Positions 30,367 to 41,683 of a DNA stretch of 64,000 bases are shown here, one piece after another. The stretch lies in assembly GCA_004431415.1 (NCBI GenBank), contig QPMI01000519.1, forward strand, positions 1 to 64,000, given 5' to 3'. The DNA comes from Cyanophora paradoxa (taxonomy: Eukaryota; Glaucocystophyceae; Cyanophorales; Cyanophoraceae). The first letter of the stretch is position 1. Each line of letters opens with the position of its first letter. The position numbers and the translations under genes were made by a program. The notes under the pieces were generated by a model. That model saw only the letters and a list, made by a program, of their open reading frames with translations. It ran no database searches and had not been told where the DNA came from.

Positions 30367-32370
30367 CTAGTCGAAGTAGGGGAGGAGCTGGGTGCGGGGT
30401 AGGAGCGCCCGCAGGAAGTCCCGGTCCTCCTCGTCGTGCTCCTCCGTCCCCGCCCCCCGCAGGCACAGCCGCCGCAGCCGCCCCAGCGACCCGATCGCCT
30501 GCGCATACGCACGCAGCTCAGGAGAAGAAGAAGGGAAGAAGCGGGGGGGTACGCGAGCCTCGAGGTCGAGGTCGCCCGGCTCCGGGAGGGAGCTGTGCGC
30601 GATGAGCTCCTGGAGGCTGGGTACGTCCTCCCCGAGCCGCTGGGGGCACGCGATCGGCGAAGGAATAGGGTACCCCTGAAGGGAGGGGAGAAGGGCGCAC
30701 GCGGAGGAGGGGGGCGGGGATGGAGTGCTCGCGGTGCGGGGAGCCGAACCCGGCCTTCCTGAGGCGCCCCAGGCCCCGCAGGCTCACCTGAGCCAGCGCC
30801 TCCAGCGTCGCCAGGCTCGACATCAGGGTCAGGACCTGAGGCGGGTTTCGGGGGGTACGCGAAGCGGGCGAGGAAACGGGGGGGCACGCGCCTCGAGGTT
30901 GGCGAGGGCGGGGAGGGCGGCGACGAGGGAGTCGCAGGGGCCGTTCCCGAGCAGCCCGACGTTCAGCTCCCGCAGCGTCCCCGCCACTGCGGGAGGGAAT
31001 TACGCGAGGGGGCGGGGAGGGAAGGGGGAGGGCTACGGGCGCGCCGGCCTCCAGGGGGCTCATGTCGACGTTGTCCGCGCCCCGGATCAGGAGCGTCTGG
31101 AGGGTACGGGTTCGGACGGGGGTACGGGATCGGCGGGCGGGCACGGGAAGAGACCTGGATGTGGGGTACGGCCCGCACAAACTCGATGTTGTCCACGTTC
31201 CTCGTGACGCGCAGCGCTGGCGGGTGCACGATTAACGCGAGACTTGGGGGTACGAGCTAGCGCATACCGGTGAGGTTGGGGAAGCGGAGGGCGGGTACCC
31301 CCTGCCCCTCGAGGCCCTGCCCCTCTGCACGGAGCTCCCTCAGGTTCGGGGCGATCAGCCCGAGGCGCTGCAGGGACGGGGGTACGTCAAAACGATGCGC
31401 CGCGGGACGGGAGGGGGAGGGGGGGGGCGGGGGCGCCTCGAGGAAGGCGCGGGAGACGCCGTCCTCGGCGACGCAGGAGCGCAGCTTGGGGAGGCAGCCG
31501 TCCGGGAGGGCCCTGCACGGCCCCCTCGCTCCGGGGCCGAAGCGGGGGCGGGGGCGGGGCGGGGGCTCGCGGGGGGCGGGCGCACGGGGCGGGGGCCTCC
31601 TTCTCCTTGCGCTTCTTGCCGCGGGCCGGCCTCGCCTTCGCCGGCGGCGCCTCCGCCAGCGCCTCGAAGCAGTCCCGCGGCACCTGCAGCTCCAGCATCT
31701 GCAGCGGAGCGAGGCCCGTCAGCGGTGCGGCGCTGCTGAGGCGGGAGGGTCCGGGAAGCGCGCGCCTCGAGGGCCGGGAGGGCGAGGAGCAGGGGGGGGA
31801 GGGCGCGGGCGAGGCCGGGGGCGGGGAGGTTGCCGGGGGCCGCCCAGAGGAGGGCGAGGGAGCGGAGGGAGGGCGCGAGGGCCGCCACGGGCTCCAGGCT
31901 GCAAGCGGCGCCCAGCTCCAGCCTCAGGTGCTCCAGCCCGCGCAGCGGCCGCAGGAACGACGTCGACTCGACCCGCACCCCCAGCGAGAGCGCTGCCGCA
32001 GCAGCGCGGTCAGGGAGAAGCGGGCGCGGCGGGGTTCGATCCGGGGGCTCGCCGGTCAGCTTCGTGAGGCCCTCGATGGGCTCCAGGTCCGCCTGAGTCG
32101 CGGCGGGGGCCACCTTTGGAGGGGCACTGGGTCAGGAAGATCCGAGAGGGGGGACGGAGAGGAGGGCGGCTACCTCGTTGTCGAGCGAGTGCCCGAAGAA
32201 GCGGAGGCGGAGCTGCGGGCGGGTAAGAAACGCGAGCTCCGCGCAGGCGGGGGCCGGGGCGGGCGGCGGGGCGGGGCGGGGCGGGGCGACCTTCTGGAGG
32301 GAGCGCAGGTGGGAGAGGGCGCGCAGGGCGGGCGCCGGAGAGCTCGCCCCTGCCGGGGGCGTGGGCCGAG

Positions 32371-32406
<36 letters not shown>

Positions 32407-33912
32407 CGGCGGGACACTGGCGCGCACGTGGGAGTGGGGGGGGAAGAGCGAGAGGTCCGCGCACTGGAGCGACGCGGCGAGGGGCGCCGAGGGGTCGCAG
32501 AGGGGCGCCAGGGCCCCGTAGGACAGTGGCAGGCCCTGCACCTCGAGCTTCCTCAGCCGCAGCCGCGAGAACAGCCCGAACGACGCCTGCGGCGAAAGTT
32601 CGGCGAAGGGAGGGGCAGCCCCCGGGGTACGGGACGGCCCGCGGGGCACCTGGACGGCGCCGTTGAGGAGCTTCTGCAGGTCGACCTCGTGCCACGAGTA
32701 GAGCGCCTGGGGGTACGAAAGAGTCAGACACGAGAGGCAGAGGGGATCGTGCAGCGCCGGCCTGGGGTCGGGCGCACGAGGGAGCGGAGGGAGGAGAACT
32801 GGTGGATGAGGGTGAGGGCGGGGAGGCAGACGCAGTCCGAGTCGGACTCCGCCGAGGGGATGAACGTGCAGCTGCGCGGCGCAGCGCCGTCAGAACGAGG
32901 CGCCGCGTCTCCAAGAGAGCCGTCTGGGGCGCGCCTCATGTCCTCGAGGTTGGGGAGGGCGCGGTGGATGGCGCGCCAGCCGCGGAAGCTGAGGTGCCCG
33001 TCGGGGTCGGCGATGACGAAGGAGAGGCTGCGGACGGCCTCCCGGGCCCGCGCCGGGAGCTTCCCCAGCCCCAGGAACGCCTCGTCCGTCACCTCCTGCA
33101 CCGCCAGCCGCGCGTACATCGACCCGTGGTCCACCAGCTGCGCCGCGGGGGGTGCGCGTTGGCCGGGGGGGCACTGCGCGGCGCGGCGCGGGGCCGGGGT
33201 AGAGGCGCGCCTTGCGGAAGCGGGAGGAGACGAGGCGGAACTGGACGAGCTTGGCCGGCTGCACGTCCAGCGGCGACTCCTGCCCGCCGGCCCGCACGGC
33301 CCCGCGCAGCGTCGGGCGCGCTGCGCTCGGCGCGGGCCGGGCGGGTGCGGATCGGTCACCTGCGGGTCCAGGGGATTGCAGTCCTGGGCGGGCAATGAGA
33401 GACGATCCCTCGTGCCCCAGCAGAAGAAAACGACGTACCGCGCAGATCGGCGAGTCACACCAGTCGCGGCGCGCTGCCATCGCCAGGATCCGTGAGAGCA
33501 CGCCATCAGGAAGCACATCCAGAGGGCATGCGTCTGCGTACAAGGAGCTGTCACAGGATGCGAACGCAGGCGGTGACAGGGGGCGCGGGGCGAATCTCCC
33601 GCTAGATCCGGGAGCGTATTTGTGCACTTAAGCGCACGGCGATGGGCCGCGCGCATCACATCGGCGCTTCGTGCTCTCGTTTGACAGGAGCGCCTCTACG
33701 GGCCATCGGGGGCGCTGCGGAACGAACCAGGGTCGCTCTGCGGAGCATTCTGCTTCGTGTCTGCAGCCCAGGCCTGCGTACTCGAAGTTGCGGGGCCTGC
33801 GAGCGAGCCGTCGTCGGCGCGAGCGGCGCAGCGCCGCACGCTCAGGGGCGCAGCTCATACCTGCCTCGTCGTCCTCCGCAGCGCGGGCGCGCTTCCTCGT
33901 CTGCCGGGCCAT
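30367..33912 (-). CDS. F-box / leucine-rich-repeat protein 2, many exons
   Basis: A likely first exon starts at ATG 33912 (MARQTRKRARAAEDDEA, an NLS-like basic-acidic start) and splices to the exon with the F-box DACPLDVLPDGVLSRILAMA (~33525), then QPAKLVQFRLVSSRFRKA (~33255). An alternative start is 33627. LRR segments then follow through short exons: LVDHGSMYARLAVQEVTDEA (~33130), FRGWRAIHRALPNLEDM, RLRLRKLEVQGLPLSYGALA (~32565), LRGLEHLRLELGA (~31945), MLELQVPRDCFEALAEA (31698), DNIEFVRAVPHIQVSS (~31190), GTLRELNVGLLGNGPCDSLV (~30985) and SLGRLRRLCLRGAG (~30490). The stop is TAG 30369-30367. A G34 run (32373-32406) lies in one intron. Likely an SCF substrate adaptor. Confidence 0.68.
32373..32406. 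repeat. G34 homopolymer (C34 on the coding strand)
   Basis: An uninterrupted G run inside an intron of F-box/LRR 2. Read on the gene strand it is a polypyrimidine tract. It is prone to length error in sequencing. Confidence 0.9.
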
Positions 33913-34242
33913 CGCGCTTGTTCGTTCGTACCCCTAACCAGACTTCTCCCCCCCAAACTTTGAGCTAGCTTGTTGATCTGCGAGCTGTCCCGCTGCCTTG
34001 AGGACTACAGCTACGCGAACAAACCCTCACCAAGAGCACAGCTCGGCGGTACTCGCGTACCGGCTGCGCCTGATCCGTCTGGCTCTGCAACCTTAGCTAT
34101 TTCGCTCCAGCACAGGCGCCGACCACAGGCAGAGCAGCGCAAGGCGCAGGTCGCCTGTGGGCGCCAGTGGCAGCCTGTCAGAAGCGCCCGCAGGCCAGCC
34201 AGGTCGCCTCCACCTCCTCCGCCGCCTCCAGCGCCCGCAGGC
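33913..34242. promoter_or_regulatory. Divergent intergenic region, F-box/LRR 2 and TOG-LRR gene
   Basis: About 330 bp separates the two divergent starts and presumably contains both promoters. No motif is recognised. Confidence 0.35.
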
Positions 34243-37200
34243 CAGCATGGATGCGGACGAGCGCCCGCCTCCGGAGCCGAATGCGGGTCCTTCCTCAGTG
34301 GACGACGACGCAGTGAGGGCGGCGGCCGATGCAATACTCTCAACGTTCCAGCTCCCGGTGGCCATGCTCGGGGCGAGCGTTGTCGCTAAACTGTTCTCCG
34401 CTGGCTATACGGAGCGCGACGCGGCAATCAAGTCCGTGGACGGCATGGTGAAGAAGATGGAGCTGCTCCCGAAGGGCAATGTCCTGTTTCCGGGGTCCGT
34501 GCCGCCGCCGTCCAGTCGGCTCCGGGTTTTGAATGCTGAGGCCGGCGCAGCGGCATCCCGCAGGAGAGGGACCTCGTCGTGCGGGCGCTGCTGCAGGTTC
34601 GCTCGCACGCGCGCGCATGCGGCGCGGCGGTGCTGCGGCGCGGCCGGCCGGCGTCCGAGGGCGCGGGGGCGGCAGGTGTGCGAGAAGGGCCTCGGGGACG
34701 AGGTGGACAAGGTGGCGGCGCGGGCGATGCACCTGGCGCGGACGATCGCCTCGTGCTTCACGGCGCGCATCAAGCGCGACCCCGACGCCCGCCTCGCCGC
34801 CGTCATCGAGCGCCTCTTCGCGAAGGCCCGCTGCGCCCGCGCCGCGAGCCGGGCGGCCCGCCGCTGACCTCGCGCATGGCGCGCAGGCCGGCAACTCCAA
34901 GCTGCTGACGATGGCCGAGGAGACGCTGAACCACATGGCCTCGCAGCCCGTGCGGCCGCCCCCGCCCGCCCGCCGGCCCGCCGGCCCGCCGCCGACCGCC
35001 CGCCCCCGCGGCGCGCGCAGAGCGTGGGGCACGGCCCCGTGGCGTGGGCGGCGACGGCCCCGCCCAGCGAGCCCTCGGCGCCGTGGCGCTCGACGGTGTG
35101 CAGGCTGCGCGTGGCGTCGCGGCTCGTCGCGGCGCACGGGCTGGGCCCCGAGGCCGGCTCCCCGCTCTCCCTCCACCGCCTCTTCGCCCTCTGCGCCTCC
35201 GGCCTCACGGTCCGCCCCCCCGCCTCGCCTCCCTTCTGCTCGGCGGCCGAGGCGCGCGGGCAGCACGCGCACGCGGAGGTGCGGGCGGCGGCGGTGGAGT
35301 CGACGCTGGCGCTGTACGGGGTCGCGCGGAGCGAGCTGGTGCCGCTGCTGCAGGGCCTGCAGCTCAAGCAGGCCGTCCAGGAGGCCCTCAGCGCCGGCAT
35401 CGCCCGCGCCGAGGTCGAGCGGCGGGGCCTCGCCGTCCCCGCCAAGCCCCCCAAGCTCGAGCTCGGCAAGCTGGCGGCCGGCGGCGGGGGCGAGGGCCCC
35501 GAGGGCTCGCAGACCGCCACGACGGCGGCGGGGGGCCTCGCCAAGGCCTCCTCCCGGCCCCCGGGGGCCCTGCCGCGAGCCAGCGGACCGCGGCGGCGAC
35601 GACGACGGCGCGGAGCGCGGCCGGCGAGGCGCGGGAGAAGCTGCCCCGGAAGCCCTCGTTCCTCTCCGCCGAGGCCCTCGCCGCCGCCGAGGCCGCCGCC
35701 ATCGAGGCCGGCGCCGCGGCCGCGGCGACGCCAGCGGCGGGGCCTTCGGAGGGCGCGGCGGCGCCGGGGCGGGGAGCGTGCTGGCGAGCTACCTGCAGCA
35801 GCAGGGCGCGGGGCCGAGCCAGGCGTCGGGCCCGCTGGAGCCCCTCGCGCGGGACTTTGCCGCGCTGCGGCTGAAGGTCGCCCCGGGGGGCCGCATCACC
35901 CCGGAGCTCCTCGTCTGCTCCGTCGCCACGCCCCCGCACCCCGTGCGCCCCCCGCCGCTGCCCCGCGGTCGCCCGCGCCCGGCCCGACGCGGGCGCGCGC
36001 AGTCGGAGGCGGCCGACAAGTTCCTGGCGCGCGCCACGCACCTCTCCCTCAACGACAAGCGCATCGAGCAGATCGTGCGGCTCTGTTTAGACCTTTTGAC
36101 ACCCAGGAGGGCCTGCGAGAGCCTGACGGGGCGGGGGCCAGAGCGGGCTGCGGGCGTGCCCGGCGCTGCAGGTGCTCTACCTGTACGACAACCTGATCCA
36201 GCGGGTCGAGGGGCTCGACGGCCTCTCGCGGGTGACCAAGCTCTACCTGCAGGGCAACAGCATCTCCCGCATGGAGGGCCTCTCCGGCCTGCCCCTCCTC
36301 ACCGCCCTCCACCTCGACAAGAACTGCATACCCCGCCTCGAGGGCCTCGAGAACTGCCTCGCCCTCGAGGAGCTCTCCCTCAGCGGCCAGCGCCTGCCCC
36401 CGGGCGTCCGCTTCACCTTCGAGCGCGCCTCCCTCCTCGCCATCTCGGTACCCCCCGCCACCCGTGCCCCACCCCCCGCCGACGGACCCGCCCCCAGGAG
36501 TCGCTCGTGAGCCTCGAGTGCGCCGGCAACAACGCCTGCGACGTCCGCCCGGCCCAGCCTTCCTTTCGACCCCGTACCCCTCTGGAATCACAACCCCCCC
36601 TGCAGATCTCAGCCCTGTCGGCGCTGAGGCGTGTGGAGACATTGAACCTCGCGCGGAACGGCGTCGACGACCTCGAGGCGCGCCGTACCCCCTCCTTATC
36701 CACCCCTCGCCCTTGCCCGGCGCTGACGGGGGCGCGGGGGGCCGGACAGGGCGCGCTGCAGGGGCTGGAGGGATGCCGGTCCGTGCGGCGCCTGTGCCTG
36801 CAGGGGAGCCCCGTCGCCCACGAGCGGCACTACCGCGAGAACGTCGTCGTCGCCTGCCCCTCCCTCGGTGCCCCGCGCCCCCCGCGAGGCGCCCGGCGCC
36901 CGCGTGACACCCGGGGGGCAGAGGAGCTGGACGAGCGGGAGATCACGCCGCAGGAGCGCCAGTTCGCGACGCGGCTGCAGGGCGAGCGCCTCAGGCGGGC
37001 CGCCACCACCCACGCGCGCCACACCAGGCCCGCCCCGGCCCCCGCCCCCGTCTTGGCCCCGCCCGGGTGCCTTTCGCTGAGGCCGGGCCACCCAGGGCGG
37101 ACCCCCGGAGGGTACAGCACGACGAGCTCGAGCCCGGGCACGTGCCCGGCCCCTCCTCCGCCCCCTCCTCCAGCGAGGCCACCGTGCGCCGTACCCCCCT

Positions 37201-37588
37201 CCTGCGCCCGGTCCGCGGCCGACGGGAGGCCGCACCCCGCCTGCGCAGGGCCGGCGGCAGCGATCCAACTCGCTGCCGCGCCCCGCCCCGAGCGCCCCCG
37301 TCGCGGTCCCCGCGGGGCTCCGCGGGCCCGCCCCCGGCGCCTCCAGCGCCGCCAACCTGTACCCCGCCACCTACCACCCCCTCCCCGGCAGCCTCGGGGC
37401 CGTCCCCGCCCCCCGGCCCCTGGTCCAGAGGGCGAGGTCCTTCAGCGGGTAGGGCCCAACCCCGCGGAGCCGCTGTTTTCTGGCTGACGGGCGGGGCAGG
37501 AGCCGGGGCCGCTCGAACTCCGGGAAGGGCGCCGCGGCGTCGGGGCGGCCCGGCTTCGGGGACGGGGGCCTCTACGAGCTCGGGTAGC
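34243..37588 (+). CDS. TOG-like (CEP104-type) plus PPP1R42-like LRR protein, apparent fusion
   Basis: Start ATG 34246 region (MDADERPPPEPNAGPSS; an in-frame ATG at 34157 is the alternative). The N-terminal half is helical and CEP104-TOG-like: ASVVAKLFSAGYTERDAAIK, EVDKVAARAMHLARTIASCF (~34705), SKLLTMAEETLNHMASQ (~34895), VCRLRVASRLVAAHGLG (~35098) and HAEVRAAAVESTLALYGVAR (~35273). An Ala/Pro linker follows. The LRR half begins FLARATHLSLNDKRIEQI (~36020), then LQVLYLYDNLIQRVEGLDGL (36168), VTKLYLQGNSISRMEGLSGL, EELSLSGQRLPPGVRFTFER (~36365), a PPP1R42 signature, and VETLNLARNGVDDLEA (~36630). The tail is Pro/Ser-rich to a TAG near 37588. No ATG is visible at the start of the LRR half, favouring one transcript, but two adjacent genes remain possible. 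Both families act at centrosomes or cilia. Confidence 0.62.
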
Positions 37589-38625
37589 GCTGGTCGGGCA
37601 CCCATTGCCCCCGAAAGAGTCTCCCGCCTTTCGCGCGTACGCCAGCACGGTTCTACCGCTGCATGCGTTAGCTACGATACGAATTCAAATCGCCCAAATC
37701 GCCCGCCGGGCCGGAACTTCGCCCGCGCCCGAAGCACGGCGCCGGCGCCCTTCAAATCGAACTTCAAATCGGCGCCGGCGCCCGCCCGAAGCACGTTCCC
37801 CGAACTTCGCGCCGCGGAACTTGGATTCGGAATTCGAACCCGGGAAATGCGCAGTGCATGCATATGGCACTGATGGCAGTGATGGCACATTGGCAGTGAA
37901 TTTGGCACTGTGCGCATGCATGCCGCAGTGCGCAGTGCGCACGGCGATTCCGATATCGATGATTCCGATCATCGAACGGGTGCCGAGGCAGCGCCTGATT
38001 GGCTGGGAGGCCGAGACTCAGCGAGCTCCGAGTCCGAGCCTCAAGAGCCCTCTACCCCGGCGCCGGCGGCGCGGGACCCGAGTGCTAGTGATGAGCTAAG
38101 CCTTGAAGGCGACATTTGCAATTGGAACATCCTATAGCTGGCCTCTGAACAGCTTAGCTTGTTGGAGCTCCCTCTCGAAGGCGCCGGCAGCTAACAATTG
38201 CAAGATTTCGATCGATATCCGCGATCCGGCCGCGGGAGCGGCGAAGGCGGAGCGGCGAAAGCGCACGAGGACGCTGAAGTAGAAGAGAACGACTACCGGG
38301 TTGAAGGTGCGCGGAAGTCGCCTTGCGCCCATGCCAGAACGTACGCGTGATTCAAGCCGCGCATGATCTCACGCCTTTCTCGCAGCCGGCGTTCCAGTGT
38401 GCCAGGAGGCACAATTTTACGTCTCTGAACGCCACGAACGCGCTCAGCAGCTGGATCAACGCCAGGCGCTGAAACCCGGAGCTCTCCGGATCCCGCGCGC
38501 GAGCTCGAAATTAAAGACGTGCGTCGCCTTGCGCACGCGAGGGCGTGCGGCGCTGCTTACTTCGGGCACGCTTCCAGATTATAGATTATGAGGCTTTGAG
38601 GAGAGAATCCGGCCGCGGTTCGGCC
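37589..38625. promoter_or_regulatory. Intergenic region with short repeats, upstream of the cyclase gene
   Basis: 37690-37800 repeats TTCAAATCG and GGCGCCGGCGCCC words. 37855-37945 repeats TGGCA(C/G)TGATGGCA and GCAGTGCGCA words. No gene is convincing; the ORFs read through the repeats. The cyclase promoter should lie in its right part. Confidence 0.4.
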
Positions 38626-41600
38626 ATGCCTCCCGAGGCGGTCGGCGGCGCGGCGCTCGCGCCGGCGCCGCCGACCGTCATCCCGCTCTTCGGCGACGCT
38701 GGGCCGGACGTGGACCAGGCTGTTGCCGCTGCGCCCGCGGCTTCGGCTGCGGCGGGGGGGCGTGCGCCCCCGCTCCAGGCCACGCTCCGCTACAAGCGCT
38801 CCGGCTCCATCGCCGCGGCCACCGCGGCCGCGGCAGCTTCGGCCCTTGGCCTCGGATCTGGCCATGCGGGCTCGCCCGGGTCGCCCCCGCTCAAGCCGGC
38901 CGCCCCCGCCTCCGGGAAAGCGGAGCGGGGGGCGGCGGCGGGTCCCTTCGACTCGATCAACGCGTTCGTGCCGCGGGCGGTGACGGACTTCTGCGCGGGG
39001 CGGCGCCTCCCCTCGAACGCCCTCCCCGCCGTCGTTGCGCTCCTCGACATCTCCGGCACGCCCCAGCCCGCCCGCCCGCCCCGCCTTCCAACCCCCCCCT
39101 CCCCCTCCCCCCCCCAACCCCCCAACCCTCCCCCCCCTTCCCCCTCCTTCCCCCCCGGCTCGCCTGGTTTGGTTGGGCTGGGGGTCTGAGGCGGGGCGGG
39201 GGCAGGCTTCAGCGCGCTGTGCGAGCAGTACAACGGGGAGGACGCGTCGATCGAGGAGCTCTGCCTCCTCATCAACGGCTGCTTCAGCAGGGAGATCGCC
39301 GTCGTCGAGGGTGCGCTCCCCTTGGCCTCAGCGTGGAGCGCGCTGAGCGAGGGCGGGTCGGGCGGGGGCAGCCTTTGGGGGCGAGATCGTCTCGTTCATG
39401 GGGGACGGTCTGCTCGTCTACTGGCCCTCCATCCCCGACCCCCGCCAGGCCCCCGGGGCGCCCGACGCCCCCGGGGCCGCCGCGGGGCCCGAGACGGGCC
39501 CCGCTGAAGGTCCGCTGGAGGCCGCGCTGCTGCTGTGAGTGCGGCCGGGCGCCCTCTGACTAAGGGCACCGGCGCGCAGGCTCGGATTCGGAGGACGGGG
39601 CGCCGGACCTCGCCCTCCTCGCCGCGCGGGCCGTGCTCTGCGGTGCGCGCGGGGCGGGGCTCGGGGCGGGGCGGGGCGGGCCGATCGGGGGCGGGGCGGG
39701 CGGCGGCGGGCAGGGCTGCGGGTGCAGGAGGTGTTCGCGCAGGCGGCGACGCGGACGCGCCTCGGCGGCGGCGACGTCCGCCTCAAAATCGCCATCGCCT
39801 GCGGCGAGTTCCAGGGTGCGCGATTTCCCTCGAATTTCAGATCGGATCTCTCATTATAATGGCTCGAGCAGAGTACCACGTCGGATCGGCGGGCGGAGCG
39901 GGGCGGCGGCGCTGGCGGAGGCGCGGGCGGCGCGGGCCGACCCGCGGGGCCGCGAAGGCGGCGGCGGCGGCGGCGGCGTCGCGGCTGCCGCGCTCGGCGT
40001 CGTGGGGGCGGGATGGGGGAAGGCGGCAGCAGCGGATGCAGAGCGGGCTGCGGGACCTCGCCGGCAACGTCATACCGGGGCGGATGACGTACTTCATCGG
40101 GGGCCCCGCCATCCACGAGGCCGGCGAGCAGCTCGCCCGCTGCCGCCCCGGCGAGACCGCCGCCTGCGCCTCCGTCCTCCGCTACCTCCCCGCGCCGCCC
40201 TTGCCGCCCGGACCCCGGCCCCGCGGCGCGCCCCTCCGGCCCCGCGCCGCCGCCGCGCCGGCTCCGTCGCCTCGGTGGCCAGCAGCCAGGCGACCGCGCG
40301 TGAGGAGGCGCACCTGCACCGCCCGCCGTGCGCGCCCCGCCCCGCCCCTCGCTCGCCCCGGCGCTTCCCGACGCTGGGCGGCAGGGCGCGGAGGAGGGCC
40401 GCGGGGGCGGGCTGGTCGGGTGCTGCTGGCGGGGGCGGTCTGGAGGCGGCGCTCTCCGGGGCCCGCAGGGCGCGCACGGCCGCCGCCGCGGCTCCGTCGC
40501 CTCCTCCGTCGCCTCCTCCGCCGTCAGCTCCGTCGCCTCCTCCTCGACCGGGCCCGGCCCCGCGGGGCCCCCCGCCGCCTCCGTGCCCCCCGAGGCCCGC
40601 CCGCAGCTCCTCTCCTGGGTCGAGTCCCGCTACGGTCCCGCCGCCCTCGCCGCCCTCGCCGGCCTCGACTCGGCCTCCCCCGCCCCCGCCTGCCTCGCCG
40701 GCTGCGCCTCGGAGGGCGCGGCGGGGGCGGCGGTTGCGGCGGAGGTGGACGGGGCGGGGGCGCCCCCCGTCTGCGTGCTCGGCTCCTTCACCTCGCGGGG
40801 GGACTCCTCCCCGGCCCCGGGCTCCCCCTCCGCGGCAGGCGGCACCGCCTCCCGCCCCGACTCCCTCGGTGTCGCCGCAGCCGCAGCCGCGGCTGCGGCC
40901 GCAGCGGCAGCGGCGGCCTCGGCGGCCTCCGCTTTGGCTTCTGGGGGCCCCCGCGGGGCTCGCACCCGAACGGCGTCGATCCTGGACGCCCTGCAGTCCC
41001 GCGACGAGGGGACCCTCCTCTACATTCCCTACACCGTGCCCGCGCCTTGTCTTCTACTTAGCTCAAACCAAACCATTTAGTTTAAAGCATACCTTCCCAG
41101 TTGGCTTAGCTTCGCCTCGCTTAAGTTCGCTTCGTTCTCGAAGCCGGCTCCGAGCTTCGCTCGCAGGTGCGGGCGCGCCTGGCGGAGATCGCGGAGCTCG
41201 GCCGCTCCGAGAGCTTCGACGCCCTCCAGGTGCCCCGTGCCCCCCCACGAGGTTCCGCGACCTCATCCCGGCGTAACCCCCTCCCCAGTACGTCTCGGAG
41301 TTCCGATCCGTGACGGTCCTCTTCGTCAAGCTCGACGGTGCCGTACCCCTCCTCGGCCTCCTTTTTGTCTTGCAACCCACGGGTTTCGCCGCAGGCCTGC
41401 GGATGGAGCAGGAGTCTGTACAGCACACCGCAAAGACGCTTCAGGTAATTCCCCCCCACCCCCACCCCCACCCCATCCCCCCCACCCCACCCCCAAACCC
41501 CCCCCCCCTCCTTTTTAAAATCCGTGACCCCGGCCGCAGGCGGTCCTGTACTCCCACGAGGGCTCCCTACGCCAGATCCTCCTCGACGACAAGGTGAACA

Positions 41601-41643
41601 CGTACCCCTACCCTGACGGCGTCCCCCTACCCCCTAATTTGAG

Positions 41644-41683
<40 letters not shown>

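Noticed and set aside
34533-37487. 984-codon plus-strand ORF
   Set aside because: It is a GC-rich read-through across introns in one frame. Only short parts coincide with true exons; most is Arg/Pro-rich shadow.
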